The position numbers were made by a program, and so were the translations under genes. Shown here one piece after another: positions 54,301 through 64,000 of a DNA stretch of 64,000 nucleotides; within the stretch, counting starts at the first letter, position 1; the number at the start of each line of letters is the position of its first letter. This DNA is from Chondrosia reniformis (lineage: Eukaryota; Porifera; Demospongiae; Chondrillida; Chondrillidae). Below the pieces are notes generated by a model. The model saw nothing but the letters and a program-made list of their open reading frames with translations, ran no database searches and was not told where the DNA came from. The stretch spans positions 7,054,401 to 7,118,400 of the forward strand of contig OX359192.1 of the NCBI GenBank assembly GCA_947172415.1. Direction: 5' to 3'.

Positions 54301-56194
54301 AGCAATGATGGTATGCAAATCTCTTATACATTTTCTTACAATATAATGAACACAGTACTTACCCAGTTAGTAAGAGAGCATGGTCATGATTTTGGACGTG
54401 TTGAACTGGTTTGTTATTTTCTTTCTGCCAAGTACAGAAGTCGTCAAACAAAACATTTACATTTCCTGTTCCATTTCCTGATAATGCAGTCTGTGGAAAG
54501 CAAAAATTGATTAATGATGTTCGTATTCAAATATTTCATTCAATACAAACTTACAATTTTTGTCTCAATTATCATTCTCACCACTTTAATATACAGTGGA
54601 GATCCTATAGTTGAATCCTGCATTTGGGCTGCAAACTATGTAGGACAATATATATTAAATACACCTGGTAAGGAATTTAAGGTTAAACATACCACATTTA
54701 GAATTGTAATTGCATGTCTTTCTACTTCAGCTCTGCTTCCAAGCTTATTAAATAAGTCAGTATCACAGTACAATAGTAATTCCAGGACTTCTACAGAACC
54801 ATCAGTGTCAGATATTTGCCTTTTTTCTTCTCTCATAAACAGAAAATCTAAATTTAAATAGCATGTGATTCTTTGTAAATAGGAAGCTGCAATGTTATGA
54901 ATAGGCAAGTACAGTACCTTCAACACATGAAGGATCTCTTCCAGTCCATTCTCCATTCCTTTGACAGTATCTCTTCTTGTTACCACTCAGTGCATAGTCA
55001 TCTTCACAACCATAAGTAGCTTCTCCTTCCTTCACTCTTAAAACTCCGTGATCAGGATAGAGTAAACTGGGACAGCTCATCTTAGACACATCTGAGTGTG
55101 TATAAGTGCATATGATACCATCACACATTCACTATATGTTAAATGTTCCTGTGTGTGTGAGTCATACCATCAGAGCTATCACTGGCACACATTGGCATGC
55201 TGTCGTTCCATTCTCCAGAGGAAAGGCACATTTGAACAGAAGCACCTACCAGAGAAAATCCTGGATCACAGCTGTACCTGATGATACCTCTACTTTCCCA
55301 TGTCACAGAACCATCCACAGGGTCCTTAGGTTGTTGACAGAGAATACCTACGTACAAGAACAGAACCATACACTTGTATGTATATGCACAATGAAGTGAA
55401 TGTGATTCTACATACATATTATATATATATATATATAATTATACGTATGTATATTTTAGGTACTATACCTGTTCCATCAATATAGTTATGAGGAAGGTGT
55501 TCCTTATCTACTTCATAAATAATCAATTCTTCTTCATTGTTAACTCTTGGTTGAATTATAAAAGTGTGATTATCTGCTGTAACCAATCCTTCCTGTGTAT
55601 ATAAGGTATGCACTACCAGGTCAGCAGTACAAGCAGCAAACATACATAGCGTAAACCTGAGAACCTACCACTGAAGAGTTACAGACAGTCACTGCAGATA
55701 GAGACTCTGATCCTATTTCTTGAACAAAGTAGCAGTCCTGAGCTATGCTAGGCACCTCGTGTAAGTTTCCATCATCTCCAACCTCCTCCACAATGTAGTG
55801 TGGAGAGAGGAGACCATTGTTTGGGACCATCTGGAACGTGTGGCTTTGATCAAGAAAATTCATAGAGAGCTTCATGCCACTGTCATTGAGATCTCTTCTT
55901 CTCCTGGCTCTCTTAGTGACTCTTACCACTGCATGCCTACTTGGCAATGGATGGTCTAAAAGGGTTTATAAGTATATATAAAATTGTGCAACATGCTATT
56001 ATAAATCTCCTTTACATACTGTTGTCTATTCTGTGAATCTCCCCTTCAAGTTCTTCACTTGTAAGTGTCAGTCCAGCATCATGGAGAAAGATGTCTTCAA
56101 TAGTTGATTCTTCCCAAGTAGCACTGACAGAATAGATGGTTAAGCAACCAACAAGAAGTAATAACTTCATCAAGGTTGCTGCTTTATTCCACAT
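51309..56194 (-). CDS. ADAMTS-like metalloprotease with two sushi (CCP) domains before the catalytic domain
   Basis: Secreted zinc protease. Twenty-one phase-consistent exons give 1,026 residues: 56194-56020, 55955-55669, 55592-55469, 55347-55168, 55091-54918, 54847-54693, 54635-54555, 54490-54363, 54282-54233, 54168-54063, 53981-53690, 53619-53521, 53459-53320, 53227-53164, 53050-52969, 52887-52751, 52483-52360, 52219-52136, 52058-51922, 51833-51521, 51457-51309. Order: signal peptide; M12B-type prodomain with basic KRARRRR; CCP1 (about 196-254) and CCP2 (about 257-313), one exon each; catalytic domain with HELGHSLNMEHD and Met-turn GFMMSGS; disintegrin-like ([31 protein letters not shown]); TSP1 ([14 protein letters not shown]); Cys-rich ([14 protein letters not shown]); spacer; Thr/Pro repeats; Cys-rich tail. 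An alternative in-frame ATG at 56278 would add 28 residues before the signal peptide, so 56194 is preferred. Confidence 0.92.
51560..51765 (-). repeat. Coding 51-bp repeat: Thr/Pro mucin-like linker of the ADAMTS gene
   Basis: About three and a half copies of a 51-bp unit encode a 17-residue repeat ([17 protein letters not shown]). It lies in the penultimate exon between spacer and C-terminal Cys-rich segment. The unit keeps frame and the exon has consistent splice phases. Dense Thr next to Pro suggests O-glycosylation. The opposite strand is also open, giving Val/Gly-rich artefact frames. Confidence 0.9.
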
Positions 56195-57598
56195 TTCTAT
56201 CCCTTTTATTTCAATACTTGAATTAGTCGTAGAGCTGCAATCCTGCACTAATCCTGCACTATTTATAGAAATTCTCATAGTGATATTTTGGATTTGAATC
56301 CATACATTTTAGATATGGGATTGGATCATCTCCAATTCTAAATAATTTAATTCAATTTGTAGTCACTCAGGGTGCAAACCATTGGTCACCTATCATGATG
56401 TTTTATGGTATATTCTATGTGACTCTCAGCAGTTCCCCAGATAAAGGTCTGTTTCACGTTACAACATCAAGGTGTATGTGATATATATGTTCCATCTAAA
56501 GTTAAATACACCATTATGTGTGTATGCATGTGCATGCACAAGTGTATGTGTGTTCCTTTGCTTTGTTGACCAAGACCTACAACTGTCTGGCCATGACCAA
56601 CTGCCCACAAAAACAGCTAATGAGATGCAGATCCACTGGCCAAACAAGACTAATTGGAGGTGACCCTCTATGTATATGTACATTAGCAGGGACCTAAAGA
56701 CATAAGCAACTAAGCAGTAAATTAACTATATAGCATCCAAACTTGTTGATGATGGGAGCATAATCACTAGAACTGCCTACCGTTCCTAGGGACATGCAGA
56801 ATAAAACAGTACAGAATCAAATTTCAGCCAGGTTTCAAAGGTGCTCAAGTATGTGTTAACAGATAAATTTCAAATTTTAACAGCCCCCTTTCCTATTTCC
56901 TAGTTTATACATACATGTATTTTGAAACCTGGCAGTTCAAAGAGTTTCAATTAGGTTTCATGCCTTCTAAACCTACATGTGTCTGTGAGGGAGGATAATC
57001 AGTGAAACCTTAGTCATCTGGAAGCCAAGGATGTAATTGAATTATTAGGTTTCTGTAATATTAACACCTGACCATATTTCTCAGAAATCCTGAACAAGAA
57101 CAGACAGTCCTCTGCCTTGTCATTATGTCACATGTGTGGTCGTATCACTGAAAAGCACAACTTAGGACTTGAAAGGACAGAAGGACAACTATTGAATTAT
57201 CTATTTATCTGCATATGCAAAGATCATAGGAACTTATCATATCATTTCTACAGGTGCACTATACAGAAATTGCAGATGTCCCCTATTACAACCACAAATT
57301 GCAAAGCAAGGAATTGAGCACATATATATTATCTACAGTATATAGGAGACAGGTGGTCATTAGATCATGGGTTATCAATCAGGCACTTTCAAATTCATAG
57401 CATGAAAATTTTATCTATTTCCTATAAGGGTCTTCATCAGTGACTGATGGTTTTGGTCTTCAGATAGACACTATATTTAGACGCTCAAAGAATTGCAAGA
57501 TGTACCAGACCCAAAAATCCATATTTTATTAAGATTTTGTATGTACAGTTTCTGAGTATATGAGTACAGTAAAACTGTTTTAAGAAGTTTTCTTATAA
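56195..57598. other. Intergenic interval between ADAMTS-like gene and IFT140
   Basis: 1.4 kb between two minus-strand genes. It holds the 3' UTR of IFT140 and the promoter of the ADAMTS-like gene. No believable ATG-led open frame or RNA gene is visible. A GTCTTCATCAG word near 57430 recalls the possible retroelement fragment at about 36065. Confidence 0.5.
57525..57530 (-). terminator. Polyadenylation signal for IFT140
   Basis: AATAAA on the minus strand about 70 nt after the IFT140 stop at 57599. Confidence 0.6.
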
Positions 57599-60500
57599 CT
57601 AATCATCTTCATCTACACTCTCTTCCTCCTCTTCCTCCTCAACATCTTCTGCTTCAACACCAGCCCCACTTCCAAGGGGAATCCCTAGCACCTGGTGCAC
57701 ATTCTCTATAGTCTTCATATCAACATAAAATGCGATATTAACAGCTGGTAAACGCTTTTTCAGTTCCTCCATATACGAATAAGCCTACAAACAAGAGAGG
57801 AATAGAGTTTTGAATCCAAAAGTTACAAAAGGGGTTACATGTTCATGCAAACCTGTTGGTAGTTTCCAATGTGAGCATTGTGTTCAATTAGTAAACCAAA
57901 CACATCGCCTAATCTGACGGCAACGTCCAACTTAGGGTCATCCAGCAGTGCCATACATGCTTCTATGCTACTTTCAGCATTTTCACGATAGTTCCTATTG
58001 TACAAACCATCTTAGTGCTGAAGGTACAAATACACTAGCAAGGTTTTCAATCGTAAGACTAGTATAACCTGTAAATATTGTTGTTATATACATACAATTT
58101 ATACCTTCTAGCTGTTGCAAACTTGTCTACTAGTTGTATTCTGTCTTCCAGTAGAGCAATCTTTGCCTCAAGTCCTTCCGTCTTAGCTTTAGCTCTGTTT
58201 AAGCATTTCAAGGCTTCATTCAGTGCACCCAGTGCCTTAGTATAGTTTTGATATTCATCAATTTCAACCTACAAGACATCATTTAACATTGTAGGTAATA
58301 GAGTTATAACTATATTAGCAATAATGTGTATTTATATAATATATTGTTGGGTATATACAGTATATATTGAGCTCACCTGTGCACAAGAATCATAAAATGC
58401 AGCCAGAGACACAAGGGATTTACCCTTTGTATAGAAAGTAATGATGTTCTTCATTATTTCAGGATTTTCTCTCCAATCAAGTGACTGAAGGTAGTTAGCT
58501 GCCATGATGTAGATCTCCTTTTGACGGGACACTTGGGCAAACACCAGTACTCTCTGTGTGTCTCCAGACTTCAACAAAGCCTTCATTGCCTAAACAGGTG
58601 TGGCGACACATACGTAGTATTCTTACAATAATGATGGATTGTGCTGGTGGACCTGATTGGTGGATGGTGCTAGTGGACCTGATTGGTGGATGGTGCTAGT
58701 GGACCTGATTGGTGGATGGTGCTAGTGGACCTGATTGGTGGATGGTGCTAGTGGACCTGATTGGTGGATGGTGCTAGTGGACCTGATTGGTGGATGGTGC
58801 TAGTGGACCTGATTGGCGGATACATTATTATACAAGGTACAATTATTGTACTTTGATTCTGTTTCCAGCTTGAGTAAACTTCCTGGCGGCCAGGTGGTGG
58901 TTACCTTGATACATACAAACCTCAGCCATCCTCTCAAGGAGTCTGTTGTTCTCTTTTGTGTTCTCATTATCTGAACAAGGGGTCATATTAACTGTTGTCT
59001 TGAAGCTAGAAAAATGAGTTAGGTTAATGAATCAGCAATCTAATTACCTTTGCTGTCAGAATCCAATCCTTCGGACATTTTATCAGCCATTTCCTCAGTA
59101 AGAGGTATATTCTGAGCCATACACAGGTCAAGGGCTTCAAAGTACTAAAGAAAGATAGACTCACTCAAAAGTACCATCATACAAAGAAAATACAAAACTA
59201 CCTTTTTACTTTTTATAAGAAGACTGACAGCCCTGGGAAACTGGCCATGATCTGCAAAGAACTGGGCACATTTAGTAATTATTTCTGGGTTGCTGTTCTC
59301 ATTAAGATCACCAACTACTCGCTGAAGTGTTTCAAATTGTTGAGTGGCAAAGCATAACTCCAAAGCCTTAGAAATCTCACCACACTACCAATAATATCAC
59401 ATTGTAGTAAGAAACATTTGGTATCATAAGGTGTCAGACATATGTACTGTATACTGCGTAGACTGCCTTTTAATTGCAGCATGAAAGGTTTGTGGTTACT
59501 CCATAGCCAACCAATTGTGGCTTAAAGATTGCAGTTTAAGGCACATACCCATTGTATTAAATACAGTGTGTACATGTATAGTCCCCAGTTAGTTGGGCTG
59601 TGCACCTGGATGGACAGTCTGGTAGCCTTACAAGTGGCGATGGCTTACATGTGCCCAGGTGCAGCCCTGTGGCCGTTAACCCAATAGTGGTTGTTGTAGT
59701 GATGTCATTGCGTGTGTTGGTTGTCGTTGGCTATTTCTTTTGATTTGCCTGGACACAGTATGTTGAATAAAGGATGGAAATAAGGTATATAGTATATATA
59801 GTTGTGTATATAGAGTCATAGTGTAAAGAGCCATAAATCAGTGAAAGCATCGCCATCGTTATCCTTTGAGGGCTGTCCTGATTTCCAAAATGACAGCAAT
59901 ATCATTTTGCAACAGTGTGATGTAGTGATGTCATTGCGTGTGTTGGTTGTCGTTAGAAATGGAATGGGCTAATGTTAATAAAATAGTGTCCGAATGTTTG
60001 TATAATATTTCAATTTTGCAATATTCAATGGTTAGGCAGTCACAATTAAAAGGCAGTCTAGGGTCATAAATTAATGAATGCCAAAATAATAACATCACAG
60101 TCAACACTTTGAGCTAGATTTAGCATATAGACAAGCTTAACTTAGTCTAAAGACCCACTTTTTGGTACAGAAGTATGGCTCTGTCAATGGTTTGAAGATT
60201 GCCTTCAAAATATTTTGCTACTTCCAGCATATCTCTGTTAGAGCTCTTTAGGGCCATGCCCATCAGTTCACCATCCAAGTGTGCCTCTTTGGCAAGTCTT
60301 ATGGCACTCCCAAAACAATTGGAGTGACAGTAAAATCGTACAGCCATCTTTACATCCTAGAGAGTGTAAAGATGTGCATATGGAATGTACCAGGTTTTTT
60401 TTAGGAAAACGTTTCAGGGGGGACAAACGAGAAATAGAGGGAGGCAAAGGTTGGAGCTAAAATACATAAATTAATGTACTTTGCTGCAAGCTCAGGAGGG

Positions 60501-63500
60501 GGGGAATCATTTTCAGTCCCCCTTAAACCCACTAAAACAAATGGGGTGTACTGAGTATAAATAAAGTACAAACAAGGTGGATTAAGTATATAAATGAGGT
60601 GGATTCAATGGAGCTGTGAACACTACCTCAGTCTCTAGTCTCCTTGCCAAATGGTAAGATGCTGCTTTGTCTCCACATTCATCAACAACTTGTACAGCCT
60701 AATGGGGGAGAATGGCTGTCAGGGTTACACTATATGTAGTATTAACTGGCTTAGCCTCCCTTATAGCTGTACTGTACCCACCCATTTGAATAACAGACAT
60801 GTACGCACCTTTTTCATATCACCTAAGTAACAGAGCACTCTGACAGCTGAAAAGTGGTCCTCTGCCAATTCATAAAAATGTAAAGCAGCTTCCATTTCTC
60901 CAAGGCTTTCCAAGTACTCCCCCCACCATTTCTTCAGTGAACTGCAGATATACACACACATGGATAAGTACATAGTGTGCTTGTATGGGCAGAATACAGT
61001 TTAGCCAAAAATCAAATATAACATAATAATATAAATATAACAACAGTAACCAATTAATTCCTTTGGCCAGTGGGAGTTTACACTGCTTTCTAGTGCATAA
61101 GTCCTCACTTGTCTTGACTATTTAAAACATAATCTTCAAGCTCAGCAGTATCATCCAGTAGTATACGAGGCACTTCAGTAACATGAGTACCCGCCTTCTC
61201 AAAGCTACAATGTATTACGTATATGTACGTACGCATGTTCATACAAGTACATATGTTTATATTATGCATTTACGTATATACATACGTACAACTTCCTATC
61301 CTGATTATTTCACAATCAATTATTGCCTAAATCAGAGCCAATTCCTATGTCACTACATTGTGTGTCCAAGTGGTCCTGCAGCCCGGTAACCACCTGTCAC
61401 TACAGTGTATATACATGTGGACATGGACTTACCATGAAATAGCAACTTGATATTCTCCTTCTGCTTCGGCATTCTTCCCATAAAGATGATATGCTGTCTT
61501 CAGATGCAGTCTGTCATGAAGCTCTGCCACCTCAATGGCCTGCAGCGACGTTAACCAGCACTGGAGTACATACAGACACGCATATCACACTTTGTACCAA
61601 CCTTGTGCCACTTTCCCATAGCTTGGTAAAACTTTATTAAGAGATCATAGCGCTTGCTTCTCTTATAAAACTCCTCTGCCTCATCCTAGCCATAGAACAA
61701 TCACCACGCACAATCACACTAATAGGCTGTGTATGTGGTACAATGCATGTCCAATCATTTTGCTAGACTCTGACAAAGTTGGTAATTAAGAAGATAACAG
61801 ATGGTTTGTTCAACATGGATGTATAGTGTAGTCATGTATAGCTGTTAGAGTATGAGCGCCATACATGAACCATGTGTGTTATCTTGAGGTCAGAGGTCAC
61901 TCACAAGCATATTCAAATGCGAAGCTATTAATGCCAGTTTGGCCTCTGATTCCGGAATGTTCTTAGCCTCTCTGGCGGCTGCAGCTGCTATGGCGTTCCC
62001 CATGTTCCCCAGACACAGGATGGCCACATCTGGCCTCTCTGTTCTGACACTTACTCTTGCCATATTCTCCCAAACTTTCTTACTATAGCATAGAATAAGG
62101 AATACATCATTCATACATACATACACATATAAATACGTATGTCTATGCAGGAAAAAGTATTTAAAGTACAAGATCATGCAGGAAGATATAGAATATAAGG
62201 AGTATGGATCATGTTGCAAACCTTCTGACAGATGTAATTGACTTGAATGCTTCATCCATGTTTCCCACAGTAGCCTGGAAGCTAAAATTGAGTAAAGCTT
62301 TGAGCGTTGCTTGGTCGTCAGCACGGAAACCAGTAAAATCTTTTAGGGACCTCCTAAATACAGTGCATGGCTCTGAGACTGTGAGCTGCAGTGACGATTC
62401 TGAGGGATGCTTCTCTGAATTTGCACTTGGACCATCACCTGTAACCTAACAATAAGAAAGAATAGGACACCTTCACCTCCTCACACCCTCACACCCACAC
62501 ACCAGAACACATCAGTACACCAGAACACATCAGTACACCAGAACACATCAGTTCACACCAGAACACACCAGAACACATCAGTACACACCAGAACACACCC
62601 ACACACCAGAACACATCCACACACCAGAACACATCAGTACACACCAGAACACATCAGTACACACCAGAACACATCCACACACCAGAACACATCAGTACAC
62701 ACCAGAACACATCCACACACCAGAACACATCCACACACCAGAACACATCCACACACCAGAACACATCCACACACCAGAACACATCAGTACACACCAGAAC
62801 ACATCCACACACCAGAACACATCAGTACACACCAGAACACATCAGCACACACCCACACACCAGAACACACCCACACACCAGAACACATCCACACATCAGA
62901 ACACATCAGAACACCAGAACACATCCACACATCAGCATACATTCAATCAAAATGGTGGAACTCATGACCCAGTATTACCTTCTTAGTGAAGTATAAGTGT
63001 GGTACAGAGAGGGACAGCAGACCTACAGCGATGATAAGGCACACGAGGACTGTTACGTACATATACCATTGATATGCAACTATCCTATATATATGCACAT
63101 GATATGCACACCCTTAAGCTAGGAACAACCACAGTTGAAAGTTTAAGATTTCCATTCACTTACCACCTAGCCATTCCTTTTATGGAAAGTTATAGACTTA
63201 CTATTCCATGACTTCTCAAACTGACACACTTCATATACCATCATACCAAATTCTGGTGACAAGAACATGACCGCTGCTACTCTTGTCTAATAACACAGCA
63301 TTGCATATGTGGTGTGAGCAGATGTCAACAGCTACAGTTATCACATGCACACTACCTTCTCGTCCTCCTTCAAGGATGCATACTTTTGTCCCAACTGAGT
63401 GGCAATCTCCTTCAGAGCTCTCTTCCTCCTCGCTGTTCTGATTGACAGCAGGGAAGGTGCCAATTCAACAGCTAAACAACAACAAAAACAATAACATACG

Positions 63501-64000
63501 ACTTGCACAAGAAAGCTATCTAGATACCATATAAGTGAATACGTATACCTTACTGAGATACAAGGTAAGCAAGGGCTAGTCAGTAAACACAGCCATGTGC
63601 CGTGACACACCTAACAGTTTGGGATCCAGGGTGTCCCAGTGAAACTTAACAGGTAACATGTTGTGGATGTTCATCTTTAACTTTTCTTGTTCCTTTTGGG
63701 TGGTTTCAGGAAGTGCTTCAAAGGGAAGTGAATCATCAAGAGGTCGAGAGCAGACGTTAGTCTCAAAATCATATAAAAGAAGGTCACTTGTCTCTGTGTT
63801 CATGATTGCAACAATGGAGGTAGACTGGTCTCCCTAGAGAGGCGATGATTCCTTGTACAACCTAGTCAGGTGGTCAATGCTGCTACATGAGGTACACTCT
63901 AACCTTCCTAAACAACAGCCCAACTCTGCCTCCATTTGAATTGATATGAACTGTATAGACATCTCCACACATTTCTGGATAGTTGGAGGGTAACTTCAGT
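57599..64000 (-). CDS. IFT140: IFT140 (intraflagellar transport complex A subunit), C-terminal two thirds
   Basis: IFT-A subunit needed for retrograde transport and membrane-protein entry in cilia. Exons (minus): 64000-63904 (partial), 63833-63611, 63471-63356, 63286-63202, 63022-62979, 62445-62222, 62082-61905, 61685-61602, 61539-61433, 61204-61109, 60941-60809, 60698-60627, 60356-60159, 59384-59202, 59144-59048, 58970-58852, 58589-58377, 58268-58105, 57994-57853, 57784-57599; about 919 residues, with phases joining throughout. The first exons end the beta-propeller region. The rest is TPR-like alpha-solenoid with family signatures [82 protein letters not shown] and [11 protein letters not shown], then an acidic tail. 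The N-terminal WD repeats lie beyond the right edge. Confidence 0.97.
58638..58820. repeat. 26-bp minisatellite, seven copies, in IFT140 intron
   Basis: Near-perfect 26-bp unit containing GGTGCTAGTGGACCTGATTG. It fills most of the 262-bp intron 58590-58851. Confidence 0.95.
59461..60058. mobile_element. MITE-like element with terminal inverted repeats and TA flanks
   Basis: The left end GACTGCCTTTTAATTG (59461-59476) is the exact reverse complement of the right end (60043-60058). Each end is bordered by TA (59459-59460 and 60059-60060), as expected for Tc1/mariner-type TA duplication. Element length 598 bp with no coding capacity. It occupies most of the IFT140 intron 59385-60158. Inside it are the dispersed repeat shared with 6475-6560 and an exact 33-bp direct repeat at 59696-59728 and 59922-59954. 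Confidence 0.75.
62461..62940. repeat. CA-rich minisatellite in IFT140 intron
   Basis: About 25 units of the type ACACCAGAACACATC followed by AGTAC or CAC, varying between 15 and 20 bp. It fills nearly all of the intron 62446-62978 and ends roughly 40 bp from the next exon. Confidence 0.95.

Overview
The window is AT-rich, intron-dense animal DNA. Introns are mostly 50-800 bp with canonical GT/AG ends, and non-coding sequence is full of TACG/TATG-type simple repeats. The gene set (an Axin with RGS and DIX domains, a FHA-forkhead FOXK, a 12-membrane-segment adenylyl cyclase, a CK1 delta/epsilon kinase, an ADAMTS-like protease, MARF1, PGAP1, MGAT5 and IFT140) is metazoan. The compact genes, short divergences and protein divergence suggest an early-branching invertebrate, most likely a demosponge. 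That taxonomic placement is inference, not proof. I rebuilt gene models by matching reading frames, splice sites and intron phases by eye.

Layout. 1-6868 (minus): 5' part of an MGAT5-type GlcNAc-transferase, running off the left edge. 7466-10283 (plus): Axin, divergent from MGAT5. 10624-25935 (minus): PGAP1, the GPI inositol-deacylase, with long introns including a 1.1 kb decanucleotide minisatellite. 26062-34006 (minus): MARF1 (RRM, two CCCH fingers, NYN nuclease, RRM, about eight LOTUS domains), with a tRNA-Gly(UCC) gene inside one 139-nt intron. 34290-37204 (plus): FOXK, divergent from MARF1 over 283 bp. 37816-44059 (plus): transmembrane adenylyl cyclase. 44365-50737 (plus): casein kinase 1 delta/epsilon with a 4 kb first intron. 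51309-56194 (minus): an ADAMTS-like metalloprotease with two sushi domains between prodomain and catalytic domain. 57599-64000 (minus): the C-terminal two thirds of IFT140, 5' end outside the window.

Functionally the genes are unrelated housekeeping and signalling loci rather than a pathway. Axin, CK1 delta/epsilon and FOXK are however all linked to Wnt/Dishevelled signalling in other animals. MGAT5 and PGAP1 both act on glycoconjugates in the secretory pathway. Most of the variation of interest is structural: several introns are largely filled by minisatellites, a MITE occupies most of one IFT140 intron, and two gene pairs share short bidirectional promoters carrying CACGTG and CCAAT motifs. 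I found no defence system, CRISPR array, viral block or other clearly new system. The best candidates for novelty are the sushi-containing ADAMTS architecture, the intron-embedded tRNA, and the domain layout of the MARF1 homologue.
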